DNA of 29,426 nucleotides from an uncultured Leuconostoc sp. (GCF_946222815.1 NZ_CAMJRK010000008.1:1-29426); one strand, 5' to 3'. Counted from the stretch's first letter, positions 7,864 to 15,431 are shown. The notes: generated by a model not told the origin, from the letters alone. Translations and numbers: made by a program.

Positions 7864-8305
7864 AATTATTGGCCCAGTTGGTAGCGGAAAAACAACCTTG
7901 GCACATAAAATAGCAAGTACTGAACATTATCCAGTGACATCACTAGATGACTTAAACTGGGAACGACATGCAACGGGAGATAGGCATCGTACGTCATCAG
8001 AAATACAAGTTTTACTACAAGCGATTATCCAGAAAAATGACTGGATAATTGAAGGTGCTCAGTTCCGTGGAGGCCAGGACTGTTTTGCTTTGGCTGATGT
8101 CATTTATGTGTTGGATCCGCCTTATTACAAAAATTTATATTATATATTGAAAAGATGGTTCAGCCATCATTTACATGACGGTCCCAAACAATATCGTCAC
8201 TTACGGTTATTTTTTAAATGGCAAAACAATTGGCGTAAAAATGATCGTAATGACGTCTATCGGCTATTAAAAAAATATAATAAAAAAGTAATAATCATAC
8301 GATAA
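7853..8305 (+). CDS. Small P-loop kinase-like NTPase (FlaR/topology-modulation/adenylate-kinase-like)
   Basis: 150 residues. Walker A is GPVGSGKTT at 7-15, followed by a helix and S-L-D-D-L-N-W (about 30-36), the layout of the small nucleotide-kinase-like family often called topology modulation protein or FlaR. A second strand, N-D-W-I-I-E-G (about 62-68), and D-V-I-Y-V-L-D-P-P (about 82-90) are the substrate and Walker B regions. The function of this family is not established, and the substrate cannot be told. The ATG has no SD of its own and lies inside the last codons of the truncated 2H gene (ATGAAAATTAG overlap), so translation is probably coupled. It is short for the family (often about 170 or more residues) but ends in a plausible terminal strand, V-I-I-I-R. 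Confidence 0.7.
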   Translation: MKIRIIGPVGSGKTTLAHKIASTEHYPVTSLDDLNWERHATGDRHRTSSEIQVLLQAIIQKNDWIIEGAQFRGGQDCFALADVIYVLDPPYYKNLYYILKRWFSHHLHDGPKQYRHLRLFFKWQNNWRKNDRNDVYRLLKKYNKKVIIIR

Positions 8306-8313
8306 AACAAAGA

Positions 8314-8342
8314 TTGACAAAATAAAAAAATTAGAATAAAAT
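8314..8342 (+). promoter_or_regulatory. Promoter of the lysine-riboswitch alr-asd operon
   Basis: TTGACA (8314-8319), a 17-bp spacer and TAAAAT (8337-8342) form a strong sigma-A promoter. Transcription would start about 8349, just ahead of the riboswitch. Confidence 0.8.
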
Positions 8343-8356
8343 GAAAACAATAAGAA

Positions 8357-8518
8357 AATCATAGAGGTTGCCATAACCATGAGTCATTCGCGGAGTATTG
8401 ATAGATACTGTGAAACGGGTAAAAGGGGTTATAGCCGAAGCGCTGATACTATCATATCAGTCAGCTGGGTCATTAGTTAAGAACTAATGGACTGTCGCGT
8501 TTGCGGGGTGCTATGACA
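8357..8518 (+). promoter_or_regulatory. Lysine riboswitch (L-box) aptamer
   Basis: Conserved L-box blocks appear in order: AGAGGTTGC (8363-8371), AGTA then GATAGATACTGTGAAA, a GGGGTTATAGCCGAAGC block, GCTGGGTC after a hairpin, and ACTGTC near 8481-8486. The closing P1 helix pairs TCATAG (8359-8364) with CTATGA (8511-8516). Lysine binding should stabilise this fold and let the downstream terminator form, so the alr-asd operon is shut down when lysine is ample. The aptamer sequence is slightly divergent (AGAGGTTGC instead of AGAGGTGC), but the overall pattern is clear. Confidence 0.85.
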
Positions 8519-8538
8519 GAAACGATTGTTTTATTGCG

Positions 8539-8577
8539 ATCCGTGACTGCCATACCTGGCGATCACGGATTTTTATT
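8539..8577 (+). terminator. Riboswitch-controlled transcription terminator
   Basis: ATCCGTGA (8539-8546) pairs with TCACGGAT (8563-8570). An inner TGCCA/TGGCG helix closes a TACC loop, and TTTTTATTTT follows. It sits between the L-box and alr and is the probable expression platform. Confidence 0.85.
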
Positions 8578-8598
8578 TTAGATGAAAAGAGTACAAAT

Positions 8599-9711
8599 AT
8601 GGTAGAAGCAATTACGCGACCAACGCAAATAGAAATTTCTAAAAAAGCTTTAAAGCATAATGTTGCTGCTGTTAAGCAAGTTTCTGGTGCCGATAAAATA
8701 TTTTTGGCAGTCAAATCAAACGCTTATGGTTTAGGTTTGGTACCAACATCTCAGGCGGCTGTTGCAGGTGGTGTCTATGGTTTGGCTGTGGCTGTCATTG
8801 ATGAGGCGCTGGCACTACGACATGAACGGATTACTGAACCAATTCTTATTTTAGGAATTTCACCGGCAAAATATTCTGAATTAATGGCCGTGGAACATAT
8901 TATGGCCACTGTTGTATCGTTATCATGGTTAAAAGAAGCAACACAATATTTAACTGGTGAGCAACGACTACATATTACGTTGGGTGTGGATACAGGGATG
9001 GGCCGCATCGGATTTCGTTCTCGCGAGTCTTTAGCAGAAGCAATCGCTTATCTGCTAGCACACGACGATATTTTTGATTATGTTGGCTTATCAACACATT
9101 TTGCTGAATCAGATTCTGTTGAGACGGATTATTTTTATATGCAACTTAAGCGGTGGCACGATATAACAGATGGTTTACCAGAGCCTGAATTTTATCATGT
9201 GGCAAATTCAGGTGCAGCAATGTATCACGCTGATGAAGTACCCCATGAGGTGATTCGTGTTGGGACTGTGTTATATGGCGTTGAGCCTTCTCGTGGCGAG
9301 TTGGCAGATGGCAAAAACTTACAACCAGTCATGGCACTACGTAGTGAAATGAATTTTGTCAAGCAATTACCAGCTGGTGAAGGCATTAGTTATTCACATA
9401 AATACACGACAAGCGGTGACGAGTGGATAGGCACTGTACCAATTGGGTATGGTGATGGTTGGTTACGTAAAATGTCTGGATTCAACGTCATTGTTGACGG
9501 ACAATACGCACCAATAGTTGGCCAAGTTGCAATGGATCAATTGATGATCAAGTTGCCACGTGAGTATCCTGTTGGGACAAAAGTGACATTCATTGGCAAG
9601 GATGGCGGACTTGAAAATACGCTTGAAGATGTTGCGCAATACGCTGATTTAGCACCATGGGAGATTATGACAGGCTTGCAAGATCGATTACACCGTGTGC
9701 TTGTCGATTAA
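8599..9711 (+). CDS. alr: Alanine racemase
   Basis: 370-residue fold-type III PLP enzyme interconverting L- and D-alanine for peptidoglycan. The PLP lysine is K39 in AVKSNAYGLG (usual KANAYGHG). The second base is Y265 in G-I-S-Y-S. R136 is in DTGMGRIGFR, and R220 (V-I-R-V-G, the pyridine-contacting arginine) and Y284 (I-G-Y-G-D-G-W) are present. In the usual CMDQ segment the cysteine is replaced by alanine (A-M-D-Q at 311-314). The gene lies directly behind a lysine riboswitch and 52 bases before asd, so D-alanine supply appears to respond to lysine. That makes sense if both products feed the same cell-wall precursor. A broader-specificity amino-acid racemase cannot be excluded. AAGAG lies 8 bases before the ATG. 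Confidence 0.9.
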   Translation: MVEAITRPTQIEISKKALKHNVAAVKQVSGADKIFLAVKSNAYGLGLVPTSQAAVAGGVYGLAVAVIDEALALRHERITEPILILGISPAKYSELMAVEHIMATVVSLSWLKEATQYLTGEQRLHITLGVDTGMGRIGFRSRESLAEAIAYLLAHDDIFDYVGLSTHFAESDSVETDYFYMQLKRWHDITDGLPEPEFYHVANSGAAMYHADEVPHEVIRVGTVLYGVEPSRGELADGKNLQPVMALRSEMNFVKQLPAGEGISYSHKYTTSGDEWIGTVPIGYGDGWLRKMSGFNVIVDGQYAPIVGQVAMDQLMIKLPREYPVGTKVTFIGKDGGLENTLEDVAQYADLAPWEIMTGLQDRLHRVLVD

Positions 9712-9763
9712 TAGCATGAGCTAATTCAAGGGAAATGTTTAAAATTGAGGAGAAAAAATAAAC

Positions 9764-10861
9764 ATGACAGAACGGACATATAATATTGCCATACTTGGTG
9801 CAACCGGAGCAGTTGGCACACGTTTGATTGCGCAATTAGAAGACTCAACGATACCAGTTAACAGTTTGAAATTACTTGCTTCAGTACGATCAGCTGGTAA
9901 AAAGCTCATCTTTAAGGGGCAAGAAATAACTGTTGAAGAGGCGACAGCAGACAGTTTCATTGGCATTGATTTGGTATTAGCTTCGGGCGGTGGTTCTGTC
10001 TCACAACGCTTTGCGCCAGAAGCAGTTAAACGTGGCGCGGTTGTGGTAGATAATTCAAGTTTTTGGCGCATGAATGATAATGTGCCACTAGTAGTACCGG
10101 AAGTTAACGAAGCTGATTTACAAGCGCATAATGGTATTATTGCCAACCCAAATTGTTCAACAACTCAAATGGTAGTGGCACTTGAACCGGTACGCCGCGC
10201 GTTTGGCTTGCGTCGTGTCATTGTGTCTACATATCAGGCAGCATCTGGCGCTGGACAATCAGCTTGGGAAGAGTTAGTAGCCCAAACAGAAGCTCATAAT
10301 GCGGGTGAAGAAATGGTTGCAAATATTTTGCCTGTCAAAGGGGCTGATAAACATTACCCATTAGCTTATAATTTATTACCACAAATTGATGTGTTTGAAG
10401 ATGACGGTTATACACATGAAGAATGGAAAATGATTCATGAAACTAAAAAAATCATGTTTGGTGACAAAAACTCTAAGTCAGTTAAAGTGACAGGCACAGC
10501 TGTCCGTGTACCTGTACCTGTAGGTCATGGTGAGACTATTTATTTTGAAACAGAGCCAAATACTGGTGCTACAGCTGCTGGCATTCAGCAAGCATTAAGT
10601 CAAGCACCTGGTGTCATCTTAGAAGATAATCCTAACGAACAAATCTATCCTCAGCCTTTAAATGCTGAAGGAAAACGTGAAACTTTTGTTGGTCGTGTTC
10701 GTCCAGATTTAGAAAATGAGGATTCTTTCCATATGTGGGTTGTATCTGACAACTTGTTGAAAGGTGCGGCATGGAACACAGTTCAAATTGCTGAACGACT
10801 GGTTGATTTAGACTTAGTTCGTGTGCCAGCGGATGCTGCAGGTAAATTTGAAGTCGAATAG
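9764..10861 (+). CDS. asd: Aspartate-semialdehyde dehydrogenase
   Basis: 365 residues. It reduces aspartyl phosphate to aspartate semialdehyde with NADPH, the branch point to lysine/diaminopimelate, threonine and methionine. The nucleotide-binding loop is GATGAVG at 12-18. The catalytic cysteine is C131 in NPNCSTTQM. The substrate arginine and general base are R248 and H255 in R-V-P-V-P-V-G-H-G. The conserved SGAGQSAWEEL segment lies at about 161-171. A clear SD, GAGGAG, precedes the start. As second gene of the L-box transcript it gives the lysine control its expected metabolic logic. Confidence 0.93.
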   Translation: MTERTYNIAILGATGAVGTRLIAQLEDSTIPVNSLKLLASVRSAGKKLIFKGQEITVEEATADSFIGIDLVLASGGGSVSQRFAPEAVKRGAVVVDNSSFWRMNDNVPLVVPEVNEADLQAHNGIIANPNCSTTQMVVALEPVRRAFGLRRVIVSTYQAASGAGQSAWEELVAQTEAHNAGEEMVANILPVKGADKHYPLAYNLLPQIDVFEDDGYTHEEWKMIHETKKIMFGDKNSKSVKVTGTAVRVPVPVGHGETIYFETEPNTGATAAGIQQALSQAPGVILEDNPNEQIYPQPLNAEGKRETFVGRVRPDLENEDSFHMWVVSDNLLKGAAWNTVQIAERLVDLDLVRVPADAAGKFEVE

Positions 10862-10863
10862 CA

Positions 10864-10872
10864 TGTTACAAT
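10864..10872 (+). promoter_or_regulatory. Extended -10 promoter giving a leaderless mRNA for the DUF218 gene
   Basis: TGT followed by TACAAT (10867-10872) is an extended -10 just after the asd stop. The ATG begins only 7 bases after the box, at the expected transcription start. No SD exists between them. Read-through from asd could also supply transcript. Confidence 0.5.
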
Positions 10873-10878
10873 AAGCCT

Positions 10879-11829
10879 ATGGACATATTTTTATTTTTAA
10901 CGATAATCGTATTAGGATTGTCTTTATACTGCCAAGTGCAACAAAATCCCGCGACGATGAGAATCGGTACGCTTGGGATTTTTATTGTTATTGGTATCGT
11001 TATTTTCATGTGTGTTTTTTTTAATACCCCATCAAAAAATTTCAAATTAATGAGCCAAATTAGTTACAGTATAGCGGTTCTTTTTGGTATTTTGTTGTTA
11101 TTGAGTATGGTACGACATAGTTGGAAAAAATCGCATCAGTTGGGACTACCTTTATTAGTTGGTATTTACCTGACGAGTTTGGTCGCGCTTAGTCAGTGGT
11201 CATTATGGTGGTTAAGTGCGCCATGGTTGATGTTATATTTTGTATGGCAATTTTGTCGCTTTATAGTGAGCAGTGTCATTTATGGTTATCAAAGTAAAGC
11301 ACCAACTCACGGACCTTTGGTCGTGCTTGGTGGTGGTTTGGCAGAAGGCTATAAAGTTGGTAACATAGTCGATCAGCGCATTCAAGCAGCAGTGACGGAT
11401 GCTAATAAAATGTCAGAATATCCGGTGATTGTTTTTTCTGGTGGGCAGGGGGATGATCAGTTAATTAGTGAAGCTGAAGCGATGCGTAATTGGTCTGTTG
11501 TACATTATGGTGTGCCACTTGAAAAAACACAACTAGAAAATCGTTCACGAAATACCTATCAGAATTTACAATATACAGCGCAATTGCTTTCTCAGCAACC
11601 ATTCACATTTTATACAAGTGGTTATCATGTTTTTAGAGGTGTTTTGCTAGCTAAGAAACAAAATATTATTGCGCAAGGACGTGGCGGTTTTGTACCGTTA
11701 GCTTATCGTATACCGGCTTTTTTTAGAGAATTTGCTGGTGTGATGAGCATGAATATAAGGCGTCAAATATTATGGGCAATAGTTTGGGGTATGATTGCGT
11801 TCATAGTTAATAAGATGATGACATACTAA
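10879..11829 (+). CDS. Membrane-anchored DUF218 (YdcF/SanA-like) protein
   Basis: 316 residues. About four hydrophobic segments fill residues 1-135 (roughly 3-18, 30-48, 62-78, 90-130). A DUF218 domain follows: PLVVLGGGL (146-154), IVFSGGQGDD (184-193) followed by S-E-A-E-A-M, ENRSRNTYQN (220-229), and T-S-G-Y-H-V-F-R (246-253). DUF218 proteins of the YdcF/SanA type are tied to envelope integrity in other bacteria, but their reaction is unknown. The membrane-plus-DUF218 layout is common in lactic acid bacteria. A final hydrophobic helix lies at about 296-311. It follows asd by 17 bases, without an SD and behind a likely leaderless promoter. Confidence 0.8.
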   Translation: MDIFLFLTIIVLGLSLYCQVQQNPATMRIGTLGIFIVIGIVIFMCVFFNTPSKNFKLMSQISYSIAVLFGILLLLSMVRHSWKKSHQLGLPLLVGIYLTSLVALSQWSLWWLSAPWLMLYFVWQFCRFIVSSVIYGYQSKAPTHGPLVVLGGGLAEGYKVGNIVDQRIQAAVTDANKMSEYPVIVFSGGQGDDQLISEAEAMRNWSVVHYGVPLEKTQLENRSRNTYQNLQYTAQLLSQQPFTFYTSGYHVFRGVLLAKKQNIIAQGRGGFVPLAYRIPAFFREFAGVMSMNIRRQILWAIVWGMIAFIVNKMMTY

Positions 11830-11932
11830 TTAGCAATAGACTGTCGTCGGTTTTTAGCACAGACATGTTATATCTTATTTAATCATGGCGTCCTGAAGCG
11901 TTGCAGTATCATGTTGCTCTCATCACTAAATC

Positions 11933-11967
11933 AACGCTCTCCGTTTAATTTTCGTAGGGCGTTTTTT
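11933..11967 (+). terminator. Rho-independent terminator
   Basis: AACGCTCT (11933-11940) pairs with AGGGCGTT (11956-11963, one T-G pair), followed by a T run to 11967. It would end transcripts from the asd/DUF218 side. Confidence 0.65.
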
Positions 11968-12194
11968 AGACCATTAAGATGATTTTTTATACCAAAGAAC
12001 AGACTGATCTATTCTCTTTTTAATAGTGAGTAAAAATGTACAATTCTTGTGCTGTCTTCAGGTCAGCTATTTCTTGAGCACGAGTGATTGAGGTTAGTTA
12101 TTCTCAAGTATTTTTTTAAAATAGCCTATCGGCTACAAGGCATAGATAAGGATAATAACTAAAAAGTAAGTAATATATGTAAAATGTTAAATAA

Positions 12195-12224
12195 TTCACA
12201 TTTATATGTTATGTTTTCTATCAT
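12195..12224 (+). promoter_or_regulatory. Probable promoter of the polar amino-acid ABC operon
   Basis: TTCACA (12195-12200), an 18-bp spacer and TATCAT (12219-12224) each match consensus at 5 of 6 positions. The implied leader to the ATG at 12381 is about 150 bases. Confidence 0.5.
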
Positions 12225-12380
12225 GAATATGGCGACAAAGAGTTAAAACAGGTACAATGGAAGCAGAGCATAATTAGGTGAGCAGAAGTTAAAATACGAA
12301 AAAGTGTTTTAATGGCTATCTTTTTACAGTTAATAGATGTGCGCTATGGTTAATACGCATGAATAAGGAGAGATTTAAGT

Positions 12381-13118
12381 ATGTCAATGATCGAGTTTAA
12401 CAATGTAGAGAAGTATTACGGTGACTTCCATGCACTAAAAAACGTTAATTTAAAGATTGATGAAGGTGAAACAGTTGTTTTGATTGGCCCTTCTGGGTCA
12501 GGAAAGTCAACATTGATTCGTACTGTTAATGGTTTGGAAGAAATCGAAGAAGGACAATTATTAGTTAACGGATTTGATCTACACGATCCAAAAACAGATA
12601 TGAATCGTATTCGCAAAAATGTTGGCATGGTATTTCAACACTTCAATTTGTATGATAATAAGACAACATTAGAAAATGTGATGTTAGCACCGCGTTTAGT
12701 TTTGAAGCGTGATGAAGCTGAAAATAAGAAATTAGCGATGGAATTGTTGGAAAAAGTTGGTTTGGCTGATAAGGCGGCTAATATGCCATCAGAATTATCT
12801 GGTGGGCAAAAACAACGTGCGGCCATTGCGCGTTCTTTAGCTATGCAACCAAAAGCACTATTATTTGATGAACCAACCTCGGCTTTAGATCCTGAAATGG
12901 TCGGGGATGTACTAGATGTCATGCGTGACATTGCTAAAGATTCTTCAATGACAATGCTTGTTGTCACACACGAAATGAGTTTTGCCAAGGCCGTGGCAGA
13001 TCGTGTTATTTTTATGGCTGAGGGACAAATTTTAGAAGATAGCACAACGAAAGAATTCTTTGAAAAGCCAAAGGAAGTTCGTGCACAAAAGTTTTTGAGT
13101 CAAGTTGAACATCACTAA
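12381..13118 (+). CDS. glnQ: Polar amino-acid (glutamine-type) ABC transporter ATPase
   Basis: 245 residues, one ABC domain. Walker A is GPSGSGKST at 36-44, the Q-loop is V-F-Q-H-F-N-L near 84-90, the signature is LSGGQKQR at 139-146, and Walker B is LLFDEPTSALDP at 160-171. The VFQHFNL and HEMSFA segments are typical of the PAAT (GlnQ/HisP) family. It powers import by the binding protein and two permeases that follow. The ATG is 10 bases after AAGGAG. The substrate (glutamine, glutamate or another polar amino acid) is inferred from operon layout (ATPase, binding protein, permease, permease, like Bacillus glnQHMP). Confidence 0.88.
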   Translation: MSMIEFNNVEKYYGDFHALKNVNLKIDEGETVVLIGPSGSGKSTLIRTVNGLEEIEEGQLLVNGFDLHDPKTDMNRIRKNVGMVFQHFNLYDNKTTLENVMLAPRLVLKRDEAENKKLAMELLEKVGLADKAANMPSELSGGQKQRAAIARSLAMQPKALLFDEPTSALDPEMVGDVLDVMRDIAKDSSMTMLVVTHEMSFAKAVADRVIFMAEGQILEDSTTKEFFEKPKEVRAQKFLSQVEHH

Positions 13119-13122
13119 AATA

Positions 13123-13182
13123 GGGAGGAATTACGTTTGCTGAAACCTATGGCTTAATTGACATACAATTAAGCCATAGGTT
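13123..13182 (+). promoter_or_regulatory. Orphan SD, six-codon ORF and 17-bp intercistronic hairpin
   Basis: GGGAGGA (13123-13129) is an excellent SD but no real gene starts beside it. A TTG at 13137 opens a six-codon frame (M-L-K-P-M-A, stop 13155-13157) that runs into a perfect 17-bp stem (13144-13160 with 13166-13182, 5-base loop). There is no T run, so it is not a simple terminator. TTGACA at 13158-13163 lies across the loop, with a weak -10 (TAGATA, 13182-13187) 18 bp on. The next gene starts 22 bases past the stem, without an SD. Confidence 0.6.
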
Positions 13183-13204
13183 AGATATGTAACGTATAGA
13201 TATT

Positions 13205-14071
13205 ATGGAAAAAGCTAAAAAGCGACAATTTGGTATTATAGCTACAATTGTCTTGGCTGCCGTTATTGTCCTCGGTTTAATGTGGGCAACAGCAACAGCT
13301 AATAAAAATGCAGAACATCAGGATACACTTGCTCGTGTTGAAAAACTAGGCCGAATCGTGTGGGGTGTGAAAGCTGATACGCGATTATTTGGCCTAATGG
13401 ATACAAAAACTGGCGTACCAAAAGGATTTGATATTGACATCGCTAAAGCTCTGACAGTTCAAATTTCAAAGCAAACTGGGGTGCCAATGTCTGCTGAGTT
13501 TGTGCCAGTGTCAACAGCATCAAAAATGCAATTATTGAAAAACACAAACATTGATGGCTCTGTATCAACAATGACAATTACGCCAGAACGTGAAAAAATT
13601 ATTGACTTTACCAATCAATATTTTGATGCAGGACAGTCAATCTTAGTTAAAAAAGATTCTGGTATTAACTCAATAAAAGATATGAACAGTTCTAAATACA
13701 CAGTCATTGTGGTCGTTGGTACAACAGCGGCTACTGAAACAGCAAAATTTGCACCTAAGGCAAAACTATTAGCTGTTCAGGATTATGCAACAGGTATGCA
13801 GGCGTTAAAGAGTGGTCAAGGACAAGCAATGTCAACAGATAATGCTATTTTGTATGGTTTTGCCACAGAAAACCCTGATTACCATATTGCTGGTGGAACA
13901 TTCACACACGGTCCTTATGGCATTGCCTTTGATAATAATCAAAAGCCAATGATTAAGGAAACGAATGCGGCGTTGGCTACCATTAAAGAAAATGGTATTT
14001 ATAACCAGCTCATTAAGAAGTGGTTTAGCAACGTTCCGGGTCTTGATTGGCGCAGTTTGGAGGCGAAATAA
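13205..14071 (+). CDS. glnH: Polar amino-acid-binding protein of the ABC transporter (no lipobox)
   Basis: 288 residues of the SBP_bac_3 family. After a charged N-terminus (K-A-K-K-R) a hydrophobic helix spans about 10-31. The binding domain begins with W-G-V-K-A-D-T-R-L-F-G and contains GFDIDIAKAL (about 78-87), TPEREKIIDF (about 126-135), and a second lobe with V-V-V-G-T-T-A-A-T-E-T. It captures the amino acid outside the membrane and delivers it to the two permeases. Unusually, there is no cysteine at all, so no lipobox: the protein must be held by an uncleaved N-terminal helix or released. The ATG has no SD; the nearest strong one is 75 bases back behind a hairpin. A stop codon (13190-13192) in the same frame rules out a longer protein. 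Confidence 0.85.
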   Translation: MEKAKKRQFGIIATIVLAAVIVLGLMWATATANKNAEHQDTLARVEKLGRIVWGVKADTRLFGLMDTKTGVPKGFDIDIAKALTVQISKQTGVPMSAEFVPVSTASKMQLLKNTNIDGSVSTMTITPEREKIIDFTNQYFDAGQSILVKKDSGINSIKDMNSSKYTVIVVVGTTAATETAKFAPKAKLLAVQDYATGMQALKSGQGQAMSTDNAILYGFATENPDYHIAGGTFTHGPYGIAFDNNQKPMIKETNAALATIKENGIYNQLIKKWFSNVPGLDWRSLEAK

Positions 14072-14712
14072 TGGCATTATTACAAAATAATTTCCCAACA
14101 TTCTTGCAAGGATTTGGGTATACATTACTGTCTAGTATCGTTGCATTGATTGGATCAATGATTCTTGGCACTGGTTTTGCAATTATGCAAATTCTGCCAC
14201 AAAAATGGGCAAAAGTAATTGGCAATGTTTATGTACAAGTTTTTCGGAATATTCCTTTGTTGATTATTACCTTTTTCTTTTTTCTAGTCGTTTCAAAGTA
14301 TGTTAAGATGAGTGGCTTTACATCTGGAACGGTCGCGTTAATGTTGTATACGTCAGCATTTATTGCTGAAACAGTTAGAGCAGGTATTTTGTCAGTTAAT
14401 AGTGGACAAATGGAAGGTGCACGTGCCAATGGGTTGTCGTTTGCACAAGCTATGCAGCATATTATCTTACCTCAAGCCTTTCGAATTGCTTTACCTTCAT
14501 TGGGAAATCAATTCATTAATTTGGTGAAAAATTCATCTATCTTGGCGTTCGTTGGTGGATTAGACTTGATGTATCAAGGAAATATGGTTGCAGCAAATAC
14601 ATTTGATACCTTTAGCACATATATTATTGTGGCAATCTTCTATCTAGTTCTCACATTACCGTTAAGCTACTATATACAACACCTTGAGCACAAGCTTAAG
14701 CGCGCATTGTAA
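14071..14712 (+). CDS. glnM: Polar amino-acid ABC transporter permease 1
   Basis: 213-residue PAAT-family permease with about five membrane helices. The cytoplasmic EAA loop that contacts the ATPase is visible: EGARANGLSFAQAMQHIILP at about 124-143. The start at 14071 overlaps the binding-protein stop (TAATG) and lies 7 bases after GGAGG, better than upstream frame starts inside the binding-protein gene. It forms the translocation pore with the next gene product. Confidence 0.87.
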   Translation: MALLQNNFPTFLQGFGYTLLSSIVALIGSMILGTGFAIMQILPQKWAKVIGNVYVQVFRNIPLLIITFFFFLVVSKYVKMSGFTSGTVALMLYTSAFIAETVRAGILSVNSGQMEGARANGLSFAQAMQHIILPQAFRIALPSLGNQFINLVKNSSILAFVGGLDLMYQGNMVAANTFDTFSTYIIVAIFYLVLTLPLSYYIQHLEHKLKRAL

Positions 14713-14721
14713 GGAGGAATT

Positions 14722-15381
14722 ATGGTTACATTAGGAATATTTAGCGCCTTCACACCACAAAACGTCCTTTATCTGTTGGGTGGTTTGGGTATTACCGTGG
14801 GTGTATCAGTTATATCAGTTATTTTGAGCTTAATTTTTGGCTCGATTGTTGGCATTATTCAGTTTGAACGGTTACCATATTTTTCCAAATTTGTTGGTAC
14901 AATTAACAACATCATTCGCAATTTACCTTTGTTATTAATTATCTTTTTTGTATATTTTGCGCTACCAAAAATAGGCATTCATTTACCCATTTTTTGGGCT
15001 ACAGTTATTGCAATGAGTACCTTTGAATCAGCCATGTTAGCAGAAATTGTGCGTGGTGGATTAGAATCAGTTGATAATGGTCAATTTGAAGGTGCACGTG
15101 CGAACGGTTTGAGTAATATGCAAACTATGATTTATATTGTTTTGCCGCAAGCCTACAAAAAAATGATTCCACCGATTATTTCTCAGTTGATTTCATTAGT
15201 GAAAGACACCAGCTTGGCATTAGGAATTGTGTTATCTGAAATGACTTATCGTGGTCAGATTGTTTATGCACAAAATTCAACGTATATTGTGCCTGTATTA
15301 ATCGCCATTACGCTGGTTTATTTCTTACTCAATTATGGCTTGTCTCTATTAGCAAAATGGGCTGATCATAAATTAGCTTAA
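14722..15381 (+). CDS. glnP: Polar amino-acid ABC transporter permease 2
   Basis: 219-residue PAAT-family permease, paralogous to the preceding gene, with hydrophobic segments through the whole length and an EAA loop EGARANGLSNMQTMIYIVLP at about 127-146. It starts 9 bases after the previous stop behind AAGGAGG. Two different permeases imply a heterodimeric channel. No clear terminator follows; the next unit has its own promoter. Confidence 0.87.
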   Translation: MVTLGIFSAFTPQNVLYLLGGLGITVGVSVISVILSLIFGSIVGIIQFERLPYFSKFVGTINNIIRNLPLLLIIFFVYFALPKIGIHLPIFWATVIAMSTFESAMLAEIVRGGLESVDNGQFEGARANGLSNMQTMIYIVLPQAYKKMIPPIISQLISLVKDTSLALGIVLSEMTYRGQIVYAQNSTYIVPVLIAITLVYFLLNYGLSLLAKWADHKLA

Positions 15382-15431
15382 GCGCAAGCGAACTATCAAA
15401 ATTGATTATCTGTCTCTGTTAACTATGTAAT

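Larger units (their letters stand above)
11830..12380. other. 551-base gene-poor gap before the glutamine-type transporter
   Basis: I see no convincing gene here. It holds a terminator (11933-11967) about 100 bases after the DUF218 stop, a weak long-loop hairpin with a T run (12073-12117), a promoter (12195-12224), and a leader of about 150 bases with a small hairpin (about 12287-12314). On the minus strand, 12020 to about 12095 reads without a stop as a helix-like tail, E-I-A-D-L-K-T-A-Q-E-L-Y, but it has no start codon. It may be a gene remnant or chance. Confidence 0.5.

Noticed and set aside
8357..8518. Possible T-box leader ahead of alr
   Set aside because: No AGGGTGGNACCGCG-type antiterminator motif; the GCCGAAGC and GCTGGGTC blocks and the P1 helix fit a lysine riboswitch.
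9739..10146. 135-codon minus-strand frame opposite the start of asd
   Set aside because: Antisense to highly conserved coding sequence (nucleotide loop and catalytic cysteine region); no independent start signals.
12635..13045. 136-codon minus-strand frame opposite glnQ
   Set aside because: Mirror of conserved ABC motifs; this kind of antisense frame is common opposite ABC ATPases.
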